Source of the DNA: Mycolicibacter algericus DSM 45454
GTDB lineage: Bacteria > Actinomycetota > Actinomycetes > Mycobacteriales > Mycobacteriaceae
Assembly: GCF_002086455.1 (NCBI RefSeq)
Contig: NZ_MVHC01000030.1
Span: 1 to 43,589 of the forward strand
Length of the DNA: 43,589 bases
Direction of reading: 5' to 3'
Position numbers and translations under genes: made by a program. Shown piece after piece: positions 15,318 through 22,704 of this stretch; within the stretch, counting starts at the first letter, position 1; each line of letters begins with the position of its first letter. A model generated the notes under the pieces. That model saw only the letters and a program-made list of their open reading frames with translations. It was not told where the DNA came from and made no database searches.

Positions 15318-15749
15318 TTACAGGTCCCCCGAGAAATCCGCGCTGAACCAGCGGTCGGGCCGGATGGTGAACAGCACGCTGGAAGCGCCGTCCATGTTCG
15401 CGGCGAATGCGCGCCCGCCTTCCTCGCCGAGGTAGCGGATCGCGATCGCCTCCCGGGGTTCCCGTGGCGCCGGTGTGGTGGTCTCGGTGACGGTGCCTTC
15501 GACGATCACGTACTGGTAGGGCAGCTCTTCGCGCTGCACCACCAGCGTCACCGCGCCGGCCTGCTCGATGAGCCGGGCTTTGCGGTTGCCGGCGCCGGTG
15601 TTGACCACGATGTCGCCGCCGGGGGTGTAGTCGTACCAGATCGGGACGCTGGCCGGGGGCCGGCCGTTGTCGGCGGCGACGGACAGCACGGCGACGTGCT
15701 TGTCGGCGAGGAATTGCTGACGTTCGGTTTCGGTGAAGGGTTTGGGCAT
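15318..15749 (-). CDS. Pyridoxamine-5'-phosphate-oxidase-like (split-barrel) protein
   Basis: 143 residues from ATG 15749 (MPKPFTETERQQFLADKHVA); the frame extends to 15767. The domain is a PPOX/FDR split beta-barrel: VAVLSVAADNGRPPASVPIW, a flavin/F420-contacting GNRKARLIEQAGAVTLVVQ, then YVIVEGTVTETT. In mycobacteria such proteins bind F420, FMN or haem and act as reductases. It is the first ordinary chromosomal gene to the right of the att fragments. The substrate is unknown. Confidence 0.85.
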   Translation of the reverse strand: MPKPFTETERQQFLADKHVAVLSVAADNGRPPASVPIWYDYTPGGDIVVNTGAGNRKARLIEQAGAVTLVVQREELPYQYVIVEGTVTETTTPAPREPREAIAIRYLGEEGGRAFAANMDGASSVLFTIRPDRWFSADFSGDL

Positions 15750-15794
15750 GTCGGCTCGAACGGCCACAGCTGCCGGGCTATTCCGGCGTCCGGA

Positions 15795-17318
15795 TCACCA
15801 GTCGCCGGGCAGCGGTTTGGTCCGGGCCCACGGGGTGCAGCCGTAGCTGACGAACATGCCGTCCTCGGCGCGCGGGTCGATTTCGACCGTGGGTGTGCCC
15901 AGCGTGATCAGCCGCGATCCCGTGTCGACGACCTGACCGTGCCGGTCGAAGACGGTGTAGCTGCACGACCCGCCCGGGCCGAGGCCGGCGCCGTAGGTGC
16001 CGTAGGGCATGTAGTCGGGGATGGTGTAGGTGCCGGGAGGGAACACCGGCCCGGTTCGCTCGGGGGATCCGGCGATCTGGGCCGCTGCGGCCACGCAGTC
16101 GGCGCGCGGGTAGCGGGCCAGGCAGTCGCTCCAGCCGATCTGGCCGACGATCGCCGAATCGACCCGGGTGACACCGGGATCGGCCTGCCAGGAGTAGCCG
16201 GCGAGGCCGCTGACGCAGCGCAACACCGTGCCCGACGTCGACGTCGCGGTGGTGTTGAGCTGGGCATGACTGCACATCGAGTCCAGCAGCGCCGCCGCGC
16301 GCGTCGCGGTGGTGGCCGGGGTGCTGGGCGGCGGCGCCGTGGTGGTCGGCGGTTCGACGATCGGTGGGGGAGGCGGCGCGGTCACGGTCGTCGTCGACGT
16401 GGTGGTCGTGGGTGGGGCCGGGGCGGCGGCCGGCGCCGCCGGTTCCGGGTGCGAGGTGTTGCCGAGCAGGTACAGCGCCAGCAACGCCGCGGCGGACAGT
16501 CCCCAGCCCTTGGAGAACCGGCGCCGGGGCTTCGGTGGTGAGAACGGCCGCGGGGCGGGTGCGGCCGTGTGCAGCGCGGCGGCGAACTCTTCGCAGCTGG
16601 CGTACCGTTCGGCCGGGTTCTCGGTCAGCGCCCGGGACAGCGCCGCGTCGAGGCGGGCCGGGTCGGGGTGCACCGGCGGCTTGCCGGTCAGCAGGTGATA
16701 GGCGGTGGCGGCCAGCGCGTACTGATCGGCCCGGTGATCGATCGCCTCACCGCGCAACTGTTCGGGAGCGGCGTAGCGCAGTGTGCCGACCGCCATGTTG
16801 GTGGCGGTCAGGCCGCTGACCTCGTCGACGCGCAGCCCGATCCCGAAGTCCGCCAAGATGATTCGATCGCCCGACTCGCCCGGCCTGGTCAGCAGGATAT
16901 TCGCCGGCTTGACGTCGCGGTGCAGCAGACCGCGCCGATGAGCGTAATCGAGCGCCTGCGCGACGGCCGTGACGATCTCGACCACCTGCTCGCGGGGCAG
17001 CCCGCCCGGGTGGTGCTGCAACAGCGCGTCGGCGTCGGGTCCGTCGACGTAGTCCATCGCGATCCACAGCTGCCCGTCGTGCTCGCCGCGGTCGTGCACG
17101 CCGACGATGTGCGGATGCCACAGCGACGCCGCCAGGTCGGCTTCCCGGTTGAACCGCTCCCGGAAATTCGGGTCGGCCGAGACCTGGCCGGGCAGCACCT
17201 TCAGCGCGTCGCGGCGCGGCAACCGCGGGTGTTCGGCCAGGTAGACCTCGCCCATGCCGCCCGAGCCGAGCTGCCGCACGATGCGGTAACCGGCGAACGT
17301 CGAGCCTGCGGTGAGCAT
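15795..17318 (-). CDS. Transmembrane Ser/Thr protein kinase (PknF/PknI-type)
   Basis: 507 residues. The kinase domain (about 10-250) is complete: glycine loop GSGGMGEV (18-25), Lys40, HRDVKPAN (133-140), DFG (157-159), APE (184-186). A basic juxtamembrane stretch, a short membrane helix (about 272-287), and a Pro/Thr-rich linker (about 290-345) lead to an extracellular domain with several cysteines. There are no PASTA repeats, so it is not PknB. It would phosphorylate cytoplasmic targets in response to envelope signals. ATG 17318 is at the usual distance from the glycine loop. Confidence 0.92.
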   Translation of the reverse strand: MLTAGSTFAGYRIVRQLGSGGMGEVYLAEHPRLPRRDALKVLPGQVSADPNFRERFNREADLAASLWHPHIVGVHDRGEHDGQLWIAMDYVDGPDADALLQHHPGGLPREQVVEIVTAVAQALDYAHRRGLLHRDVKPANILLTRPGESGDRIILADFGIGLRVDEVSGLTATNMAVGTLRYAAPEQLRGEAIDHRADQYALAATAYHLLTGKPPVHPDPARLDAALSRALTENPAERYASCEEFAAALHTAAPAPRPFSPPKPRRRFSKGWGLSAAALLALYLLGNTSHPEPAAPAAAPAPPTTTTSTTTVTAPPPPPIVEPPTTTAPPPSTPATTATRAAALLDSMCSHAQLNTTATSTSGTVLRCVSGLAGYSWQADPGVTRVDSAIVGQIGWSDCLARYPRADCVAAAAQIAGSPERTGPVFPPGTYTIPDYMPYGTYGAGLGPGGSCSYTVFDRHGQVVDTGSRLITLGTPTVEIDPRAEDGMFVSYGCTPWARTKPLPGDW

Positions 17319-17421
17319 GGCGTGACCGTAGCGCCGGGGACCGACACCGAGTGCCGGCCAGATCCGCCTGCCCCAGGAATTAAAGGAAAATTAGGGTCTA
17401 AAGTCTACTAGCGGATGCAGG

Positions 17422-17440
17422 GCTGGTAAGGCTAACCTTC
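17422..17440 (+). promoter_or_regulatory. Candidate IdeR/DtxR iron box
   Basis: GCTGGTAAGGCTAACCTTC matches the remembered IdeR consensus TTAGGTTAGGCTAACCTAA at 13 of 19 positions, including the AGGCTAACCT core. It ends five bases before ATG 17446. Iron-dependent repression of the methyltransferase gene is suggested, not shown. Confidence 0.45.
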
Positions 17441-17445
17441 GTCGC

Positions 17446-18234
17446 ATGACTCTTCCGATGCCCGATCGCAAAACCGCTGACCTGCCCGGCCACTGGCTCT
17501 TCGCCCGGCTCGGCAAACGGGTGCTGCGGCCCGGCGGGCTCGGGCTGACCCACCGGATGCTGGCCGACGCGAAGCTGGCCGGTGCCGACGTCGTCGAACT
17601 CGCTCCCGGCATGGGCCGCACCGCACGCGACATCCTGGAGCACTCCCCCGGCACCTACACCGGAGTCGAAGCCGACGACCACGCCGCCGGTGTGGTCCGG
17701 TCGGTGGTCGGCGACAACGGCAGGGTGGTGACCGGTGAGGCGTCGCAGACCGGGCTGGCCGCCGACAGTGCCGACGTCGTAATCGGTGAGGCGATGCTGA
17801 CCATGCAGACCAACGCGCACAAGTCCGAGATCATGCGCGAGGCCTTCCGGGTGCTGCGGCCCGGCGGCCGCTACGCCATCCACGAGATGATGCTGCAGCC
17901 CGCCGACGTGCCCGAGGCCGTCAAGGAGGAGGTCCGCACCGCCCTGGCCCGTTCCATCAAAGTCAACGCCCGCCCGTTGACCGCCGCGGAATGGTCCGAG
18001 CTGCTCACCGAAGCCGGGTTCGAGGTGGAGAAGATCTCTTATGCGCCGATGGCGCTGCTGGAGCCGCACCGGCTGATCGCCGACGAGGGCCTGTTCGGGG
18101 CGCTGCGGTTCGTGTTCAACGTGCTACGTGACTCCGACGCGCGGGCCCGGGTGCTCAACATGCGCGCGACGTTCCGCCGCCACCGCGACAACATGGCCGC
18201 CATCGAGGTGATCGCCGCCAAACCGGCCGCGTAA
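17446..18234 (+). CDS. Class I SAM-dependent methyltransferase
   Basis: 262 residues. The SAM-binding motif I is VVELAPGMGRTARDIL (about 49-64), with an acidic strand-2 residue in YTGVEADDHA. Motif III region is FRVLRPGGRYAIHEM. The C-terminal 60 residues (GALRFVFNVL, RATFRRHRDNMAAIEV) probably shape the acceptor pocket. The acceptor is unknown. The AT-richer upstream DNA carries the IdeR-like box, so the product may take part in an iron-related pathway. It is followed 21 bases later by the DUF309-gal operon, possibly co-transcribed. Confidence 0.85.
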   Translation: MTLPMPDRKTADLPGHWLFARLGKRVLRPGGLGLTHRMLADAKLAGADVVELAPGMGRTARDILEHSPGTYTGVEADDHAAGVVRSVVGDNGRVVTGEASQTGLAADSADVVIGEAMLTMQTNAHKSEIMREAFRVLRPGGRYAIHEMMLQPADVPEAVKEEVRTALARSIKVNARPLTAAEWSELLTEAGFEVEKISYAPMALLEPHRLIADEGLFGALRFVFNVLRDSDARARVLNMRATFRRHRDNMAAIEVIAAKPAA

Positions 18235-18255
18235 CGCACTTGCCATGATGGACGG

Positions 18256-18732
18256 GTGACTACCCGCGACCGCGACGAGTCGGGCCGGCCCCGCAACGCC
18301 CGCCCGCGAGACCGGCTGGGACGGCCGCTGCCGCGCGGCAGCAAGGGCGGCGTGGAGGGCGTGCCCGACGATCTCGACCTGCCGCCGGCGCAGACGCTGG
18401 CCTACGCGCAGTTGTTGCTCGACGACGGGCTGGCGTTCAACGCCCACGAGGTGCTCGAAGCCGCCTGGAAACACCGGCCCGACGCCGAACGCGATCTGTG
18501 GCAGGGCTTGGCGCAGCTGGCGGTCGGTGTCACCCACGTGCAGCGCGGCAACGTCATCGGCGCGGTGAGCCTGCTGCGCCGCGGCGCCGACCGGCTGGCG
18601 ACCGTACCCGTCCCGGTGCCGTACGGGATCGACCTCGCCGGGCTGCGCAGCTTCGCCGCCGGGCTGGCCGACGACCTGGCGGCCGGCGTCGAGATCGCCC
18701 CGCAGCGGTTGCGTCCTCGGCTGGTCGCGTGA
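18256..18732 (+). CDS. DUF309 domain protein
   Basis: 158 residues from GTG 18256. After a basic N-terminal tail comes the DUF309 helical domain: LLLDDGLAFNAHEVLEAAWK, then DLWQGLAQLAVGVTHVQRGN, with the conserved His/Glu pair (NAHEVLE). DUF309 proteins are small, probably metal-binding, and uncharacterised. The stop overlaps the galT start (GTGA), so it is co-expressed with the Leloir genes. Confidence 0.85.
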   Translation: MTTRDRDESGRPRNARPRDRLGRPLPRGSKGGVEGVPDDLDLPPAQTLAYAQLLLDDGLAFNAHEVLEAAWKHRPDAERDLWQGLAQLAVGVTHVQRGNVIGAVSLLRRGADRLATVPVPVPYGIDLAGLRSFAAGLADDLAAGVEIAPQRLRPRLVA

Positions 18733-19814
18733 GCGCCCCGACCGGGTGGTCGCTGGCCGACGGCCGCGACCTGTTGTTCTTCGCGCTGCCGGGCCACACC
18801 CCGTCGCCGGTGCCCGACCGCCGGCCGCTGCCGCCGCGCGACCCCCAACCTTCTGATCTGAGGTTCGACCGCACCACCGGCCAGTGGGTGATCATCGCCG
18901 CGCAGCGCCAGGACCGCACCTATCACCCGCCCGCCGAGGCGTGCCCGCTGTGCCCGGGCCCGAGCGGGCTGACCAGTGAGGTGCCCGCACCCGACTACGA
19001 CGTGGTGGTGTTCGAGAACCGCTTCCCGGGCCTGGCCGGGACCGGAGCTGCGGTTGCCACGCCGTCTCCCGACGGGGCCGAGTTCGTCGCCGCACCCGGT
19101 CATGGCCGCTGCGAGGTGATCTGCTTCTCGGCCGATCACACCGGGTCGTTCGCCGACCTGAAACCGGCGCAGGCCCTGCTGGTGGTGCAGGCCTGGCGGC
19201 ATCGCACCGCCGACCTGCTGAACCGCCCCGGCATCGAGCAGGTGTTCTGCTTCGAGAACCGCGGCGAAGAAATCGGGGTGACGCTGGGCCACCCGCACGG
19301 CCAGATCTACGGCTACCCGTATCTGACCCCGCGCACCGCCGCGATGCTCGCCCAGGCCCGCGAGCACCGAATCGCCCACGGTGGCAACCTGTTCGCCGAC
19401 CTGCTGGCCGCCGAGCGAGCCGACGGTACCCGCATCGTGGCATCCAGTGAGCATTTCACCGCGTTCGTGCCGTTCGCGGCGCGCTGGCCGGTGGAGGTGC
19501 ATCTGTATCCGAATCGGCGGCTGCACAACCTGACCGAGCTGACCGATGCCGAGCTGGACGACTTCGCGAGGATCTACCGGGATCTGTTGGGCCGCTTCGA
19601 CCGTATCTACGACACCCCGCTGCCCTATATGGCCGCGCTGCACCAGTACCGCGCCGCGGGAGTGCAGGCCGACGGCTACTTCCACGTCGAGCTGATGTCG
19701 ATCCGGCGCAGCGCCACCAAGCTGAAGTATCTGGCGGCATCCGAATCGGCGATGGACGCCTTCATCGCCGACGTCACCCCGGAGTCCGTCGCCGAGCGGC
19801 TGCGGGCGCTGTGA
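18729..19814 (+). CDS. galT: Galactose-1-phosphate uridylyltransferase
   Basis: 361 residues from the GTG overlapping the DUF309 stop. Zinc-site cysteines lie in ACPLCPG (72, 75). The UDP-sugar region contains FENRGEEIGVTLGHPHGQ, where His190 of HPHGQ is the uridylylated nucleophile. The enzyme exchanges UDP between glucose-1-P and galactose-1-P. It overlaps galK by four bases; no galE is present in the window. Length is typical of the family. Confidence 0.95.
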   Translation: MSAPTGWSLADGRDLLFFALPGHTPSPVPDRRPLPPRDPQPSDLRFDRTTGQWVIIAAQRQDRTYHPPAEACPLCPGPSGLTSEVPAPDYDVVVFENRFPGLAGTGAAVATPSPDGAEFVAAPGHGRCEVICFSADHTGSFADLKPAQALLVVQAWRHRTADLLNRPGIEQVFCFENRGEEIGVTLGHPHGQIYGYPYLTPRTAAMLAQAREHRIAHGGNLFADLLAAERADGTRIVASSEHFTAFVPFAARWPVEVHLYPNRRLHNLTELTDAELDDFARIYRDLLGRFDRIYDTPLPYMAALHQYRAAGVQADGYFHVELMSIRRSATKLKYLAASESAMDAFIADVTPESVAERLRAL

Positions 19815-20890
19815 TCAGCTATTCCGCGCCGGGCCGGGTCAACCTGATCGGTGAACACACCGACTACAACGGCGGTTTCGCGCTGCCGATCGCGCTGCCG
19901 CAACGCACCAGCGTCACATTCACCCCGGCGGAGATCGACACACTGACCGTGCTGTCGGATCACGCCGACGCCTCGGTGCGCATCCCGCTGGACACCGTCC
20001 CCGGCGGGGTGACCGGCTGGGCCGCGTATGTGGCCGGGGTGATCTGGGCGCTGCGTGACAGTGGTGTCGCGGTGCCCGGCGGCACCATGACCATCAGCAG
20101 CGACGTGCCGATCGGTTCGGGCCTGTCGTCGTCGGCGGCGCTGGAGTGCGCGGTGCTCGGCGCGCTGACGACGGCGGCCGGGGTGAGCCTCGACCGGGTC
20201 GCGGCGGCCCGCATCGGGCAACGCGCCGAGAACGACTACGTCGGTGCCCCAACGGGATTGCTCGATCAGCTGGCGTCCCTGTCCGGGGAGGTCTCCACCG
20301 CGGTGCTCATCGATTTCCGTGACCTCGCGGTGCACCCGGTGCCGTTCGACCCGGATGCCTCCGGGGTGACGCTGCTGCTGTTCGACTCCGGGCAGCGCCA
20401 CGGCCACGTCGACGGGGAGTACGCCGCCCGCCGGGCGTCCTGCGAGCGGGCCGCCGCGGCGCTGGGGGTGTCGTCGCTGCGGGAGGTACAGCACCGCGGC
20501 GTCTCGGTGCTCGACGCCGTCGGCGACCCGGTCGATGCGCGCCGGGCCCGGCATGTGCTGACCGAGAACGAACGCGTGCTGGATTTCGTTGCGGCCGTGT
20601 CGGAGTTGGACTTCGCCGCCGCCGGGAAGTTGTTCACCGCATCGCACGTTTCGATGCGCGACGACTTCCAGATCACCACCGCCCACCTTGACCTGATCGC
20701 CGATGCCGCGGTCGCCGCCGGCGCGCTGGGCGCCCGGATGACCGGCGGCGGATTCGGCGGCTGCGTGATCGCGTTGGTGCCGACCGAACTCACACTGAAG
20801 GTCGGCGACGCGGTGCGGTCCGCGGCGCTGGCCGCCGGTTACGGCGAGCCGGAAGTCAGCCGGGTCTATGCCGCTGCTGGGGCCGGATAG
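19811..20890 (+). CDS. galK: Galactokinase
   Basis: 359 residues from a GTG overlapping the galT stop. All three GHMP-kinase signatures are present: GRVNLIGEHTDYN (8-20, galactokinase signature), PIGSGLSSSAALE (about 98-110, ATP loop) and GARMTGGGFGGCVIAL (C-terminal). It phosphorylates galactose at O1, feeding galT. With DUF309 and galT it makes a tight three-gene operon. Confidence 0.95.
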   Translation: MISYSAPGRVNLIGEHTDYNGGFALPIALPQRTSVTFTPAEIDTLTVLSDHADASVRIPLDTVPGGVTGWAAYVAGVIWALRDSGVAVPGGTMTISSDVPIGSGLSSSAALECAVLGALTTAAGVSLDRVAAARIGQRAENDYVGAPTGLLDQLASLSGEVSTAVLIDFRDLAVHPVPFDPDASGVTLLLFDSGQRHGHVDGEYAARRASCERAAAALGVSSLREVQHRGVSVLDAVGDPVDARRARHVLTENERVLDFVAAVSELDFAAAGKLFTASHVSMRDDFQITTAHLDLIADAAVAAGALGARMTGGGFGGCVIALVPTELTLKVGDAVRSAALAAGYGEPEVSRVYAAAGAG

Positions 20891-20913
20891 CGAAGAAGGT
20901 GTATTGTTGGTGT

Positions 20914-21126
20914 ATGGCACGCACCAATATCGAAATCGATGACGAACTCACCGCTGAGGTGATGCGTCGCTTCGGCGTGACCACCAAGAAGGCGGCTGTT
21001 GACCTCGCGTTACGCCGTCTCGTCGGCGCGCCCTTGACCCGGGAGTTTCTGCTGGGCCTCGAGGGCATCGGGTGGGCGGGTGACCTCGATGAGTTGCGCA
21101 GCGAACAACCCGGCGAACTCGGATGA
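20914..21126 (+). CDS. vapB: VapB-family antitoxin
   Basis: 70 residues from ATG 20914 (MARTNIEIDDELTAEVMRRF); the five-residue extension MYCWC is unlikely. The N-terminal ribbon/helix and GVTTKKAAVDLALRRLVG are typical of VapB antitoxins of the MazE/RHH-like type. The C-terminal tail (LEGIGWAGDLDELRSEQP) should occupy the toxin's active groove. It overlaps vapC by four bases. Confidence 0.9.
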   Translation: MARTNIEIDDELTAEVMRRFGVTTKKAAVDLALRRLVGAPLTREFLLGLEGIGWAGDLDELRSEQPGELG

Positions 21127-21527
21127 TTCTGGTCGACACCTCGGTATGGATCGAATACTTCCGGGCAACCGGGTCGGCGGCAGCGCTGGAAGTGCGGCGG
21201 CTGCTCTCCGAAGAACCCGATCAAGTAGTGACCTGCGAGCCGATCGCGATGGAGATCTTGGCTGGCGCAAGCAACGAGCAGACCTACCGAATGCTTGAGC
21301 GGCTGGTCACCGGGTTGTCTTCGCTGGGGGTCGAGACGGCCACCGATTTTCGGTCGGCCGCGGGCATCTACCGTGCTGCCAGAAGCACCGGCCAGACGAT
21401 TCGCAGCATCAACGACTGCCTTATCGCCGCGGTCGCGCTGCGCCATCATGCCCGGGTCGTGCACCGCGACGCCGACTTCGAGGTCATCGAGGGGATAACC
21501 GGCCTGATGACCACATCGCTGCGCTGA
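21123..21527 (+). CDS. vapC: VapC toxin, PIN-domain ribonuclease
   Basis: 134 residues. The PIN acidic residues are present: Asp5 (ILVDTSVWIEYF), Glu44 (CEPIAMEILAG), Asp98 (SINDCLIAAVA) and Asp116 (VVHRDADFE). VapC toxins are Mg-dependent tRNA or rRNA cutters neutralised by VapB. The start overlaps vapB. It converges with the monooxygenase gene at a distance of six bases. Confidence 0.92.
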   Translation: MILVDTSVWIEYFRATGSAAALEVRRLLSEEPDQVVTCEPIAMEILAGASNEQTYRMLERLVTGLSSLGVETATDFRSAAGIYRAARSTGQTIRSINDCLIAAVALRHHARVVHRDADFEVIEGITGLMTTSLR

Positions 21528-21533
21528 CCGGGA

Positions 21534-22700
21534 TCAGATCGGATAGTCGGGCAGGTCGAAGTCGTCGCGCACCGAACCGGCGAGCAGCCGCGTGAGCAGC
21601 CGCAGGTTCATCGCCCGGATCGCCAGGTTGCGAAACCACAGCCCGAAACGCGTTCGGGTGGCGAAGAACCCGAGAAACTCCGTCGCGCCGGCCTGTTTGG
21701 CCTCGATGAACGGCCGCATCCGATCCTCGTAGGCGGCGAACGCGCGCCGGTGATCGCCGCCGGCCCGGTGCAACTCACCGGCCAGGACGTAGGCCTCGGT
21801 GATCGCCAGGCCGGTGCCCTCACCGCCGAGCAGTGAGATGCACCCGGCGGCATCGCCGGCCAACAGCACCCGTCCCCGCGTCCAGCACGGCATCCGGACC
21901 TGGCTGACCACGTCGAAGTACAGCTCATCGACGGCGTCGACCGCGGACAGCAGCTGCGGACACTCCCAGCCGGCATCGGCGAACCGTTGGTGCAGTACGG
22001 CTTTCGGATCAGCGGGGAGCCCGGGCGACGGGTCCCGGAATACGAACAGCGCCAGGGTCCGGTTGTCGCGCAGCGCGACGCGGGACACCTGCCGGCCCGG
22101 CACCGCGTAGCTCACGTACGCCAGTTCGTCACGGGGACGGTAGCCGTCGACGACGGCGGCGGCTACTTTGCAGCCCAGGTAGTGCTCGAACTCGGCGTCC
22201 GGGCCGAACACCAGCCGGCGCACATTGGAGTGCAGGCCGTCGGCGCCGATCAGCAGGTCGAACTCGCGTGGAGCGGCGTGGGTGAAGGACACCCGGACGC
22301 CGTCGTCGTATTCGTCGACGGCGGTGATGCTTTCGTCGTAGATCATCTCGACGTGATCGGCGATGGTGGCGTGAATGGTAGCGGCCAGGTCGCCGCGGGG
22401 CAGGCTGGTGAAGCCGTCGCCAAGCAGATCGCGAAAGGCGTTGGCGTCCAGCGCCGCCACGGTGCGCCCGTCCGCGGCCACCGATCGCACGGACTCGATC
22501 TGGTAGCCCTGGTCGAGCAGCTGCGCCTCGATGCCCATGCGCTGGGCGACGGTGTAGCCGACGCCCCAGAAGTCGATCATGTAGCCGCCGGCGCGAAACG
22601 CCGGCGCCTGCTCGATCACGGTCGGGGTGTGCCCGGTGCGGTGCAGCCAGTACGCCAGCGCCGTTCCTGCGACGCCCGCACCGCTTATCGCGACCCGCAT
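21534..22700 (-). CDS. FAD-dependent monooxygenase (PHBH/UbiH-like)
   Basis: 388 residues. The N-terminal dinucleotide fold is VAISGAGVAGTALAYWLHR (GxGxxG). LIGADGLHSNVR matches the DG motif, and RVLLAGDAAGCISLLGGEG is the GD motif, together defining class A flavoprotein hydroxylases. It resembles TetX- or PgaE-type enzymes acting on aromatic/polyketide compounds; the substrate is unknown. Its start lies five bases from the end of the upstream membrane-protein gene, so the two are likely co-transcribed. Confidence 0.9.
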   Translation of the reverse strand: MRVAISGAGVAGTALAYWLHRTGHTPTVIEQAPAFRAGGYMIDFWGVGYTVAQRMGIEAQLLDQGYQIESVRSVAADGRTVAALDANAFRDLLGDGFTSLPRGDLAATIHATIADHVEMIYDESITAVDEYDDGVRVSFTHAAPREFDLLIGADGLHSNVRRLVFGPDAEFEHYLGCKVAAAVVDGYRPRDELAYVSYAVPGRQVSRVALRDNRTLALFVFRDPSPGLPADPKAVLHQRFADAGWECPQLLSAVDAVDELYFDVVSQVRMPCWTRGRVLLAGDAAGCISLLGGEGTGLAITEAYVLAGELHRAGGDHRRAFAAYEDRMRPFIEAKQAGATEFLGFFATRTRFGLWFRNLAIRAMNLRLLTRLLAGSVRDDFDLPDYPI

Positions 22701-22704
22701 GCGC

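Noticed and set aside
15309..16541. 410-residue plus-strand frame
   Set aside because: Antisense shadow of the PPOX and kinase genes; Gly/Arg/Val-rich with no domain.
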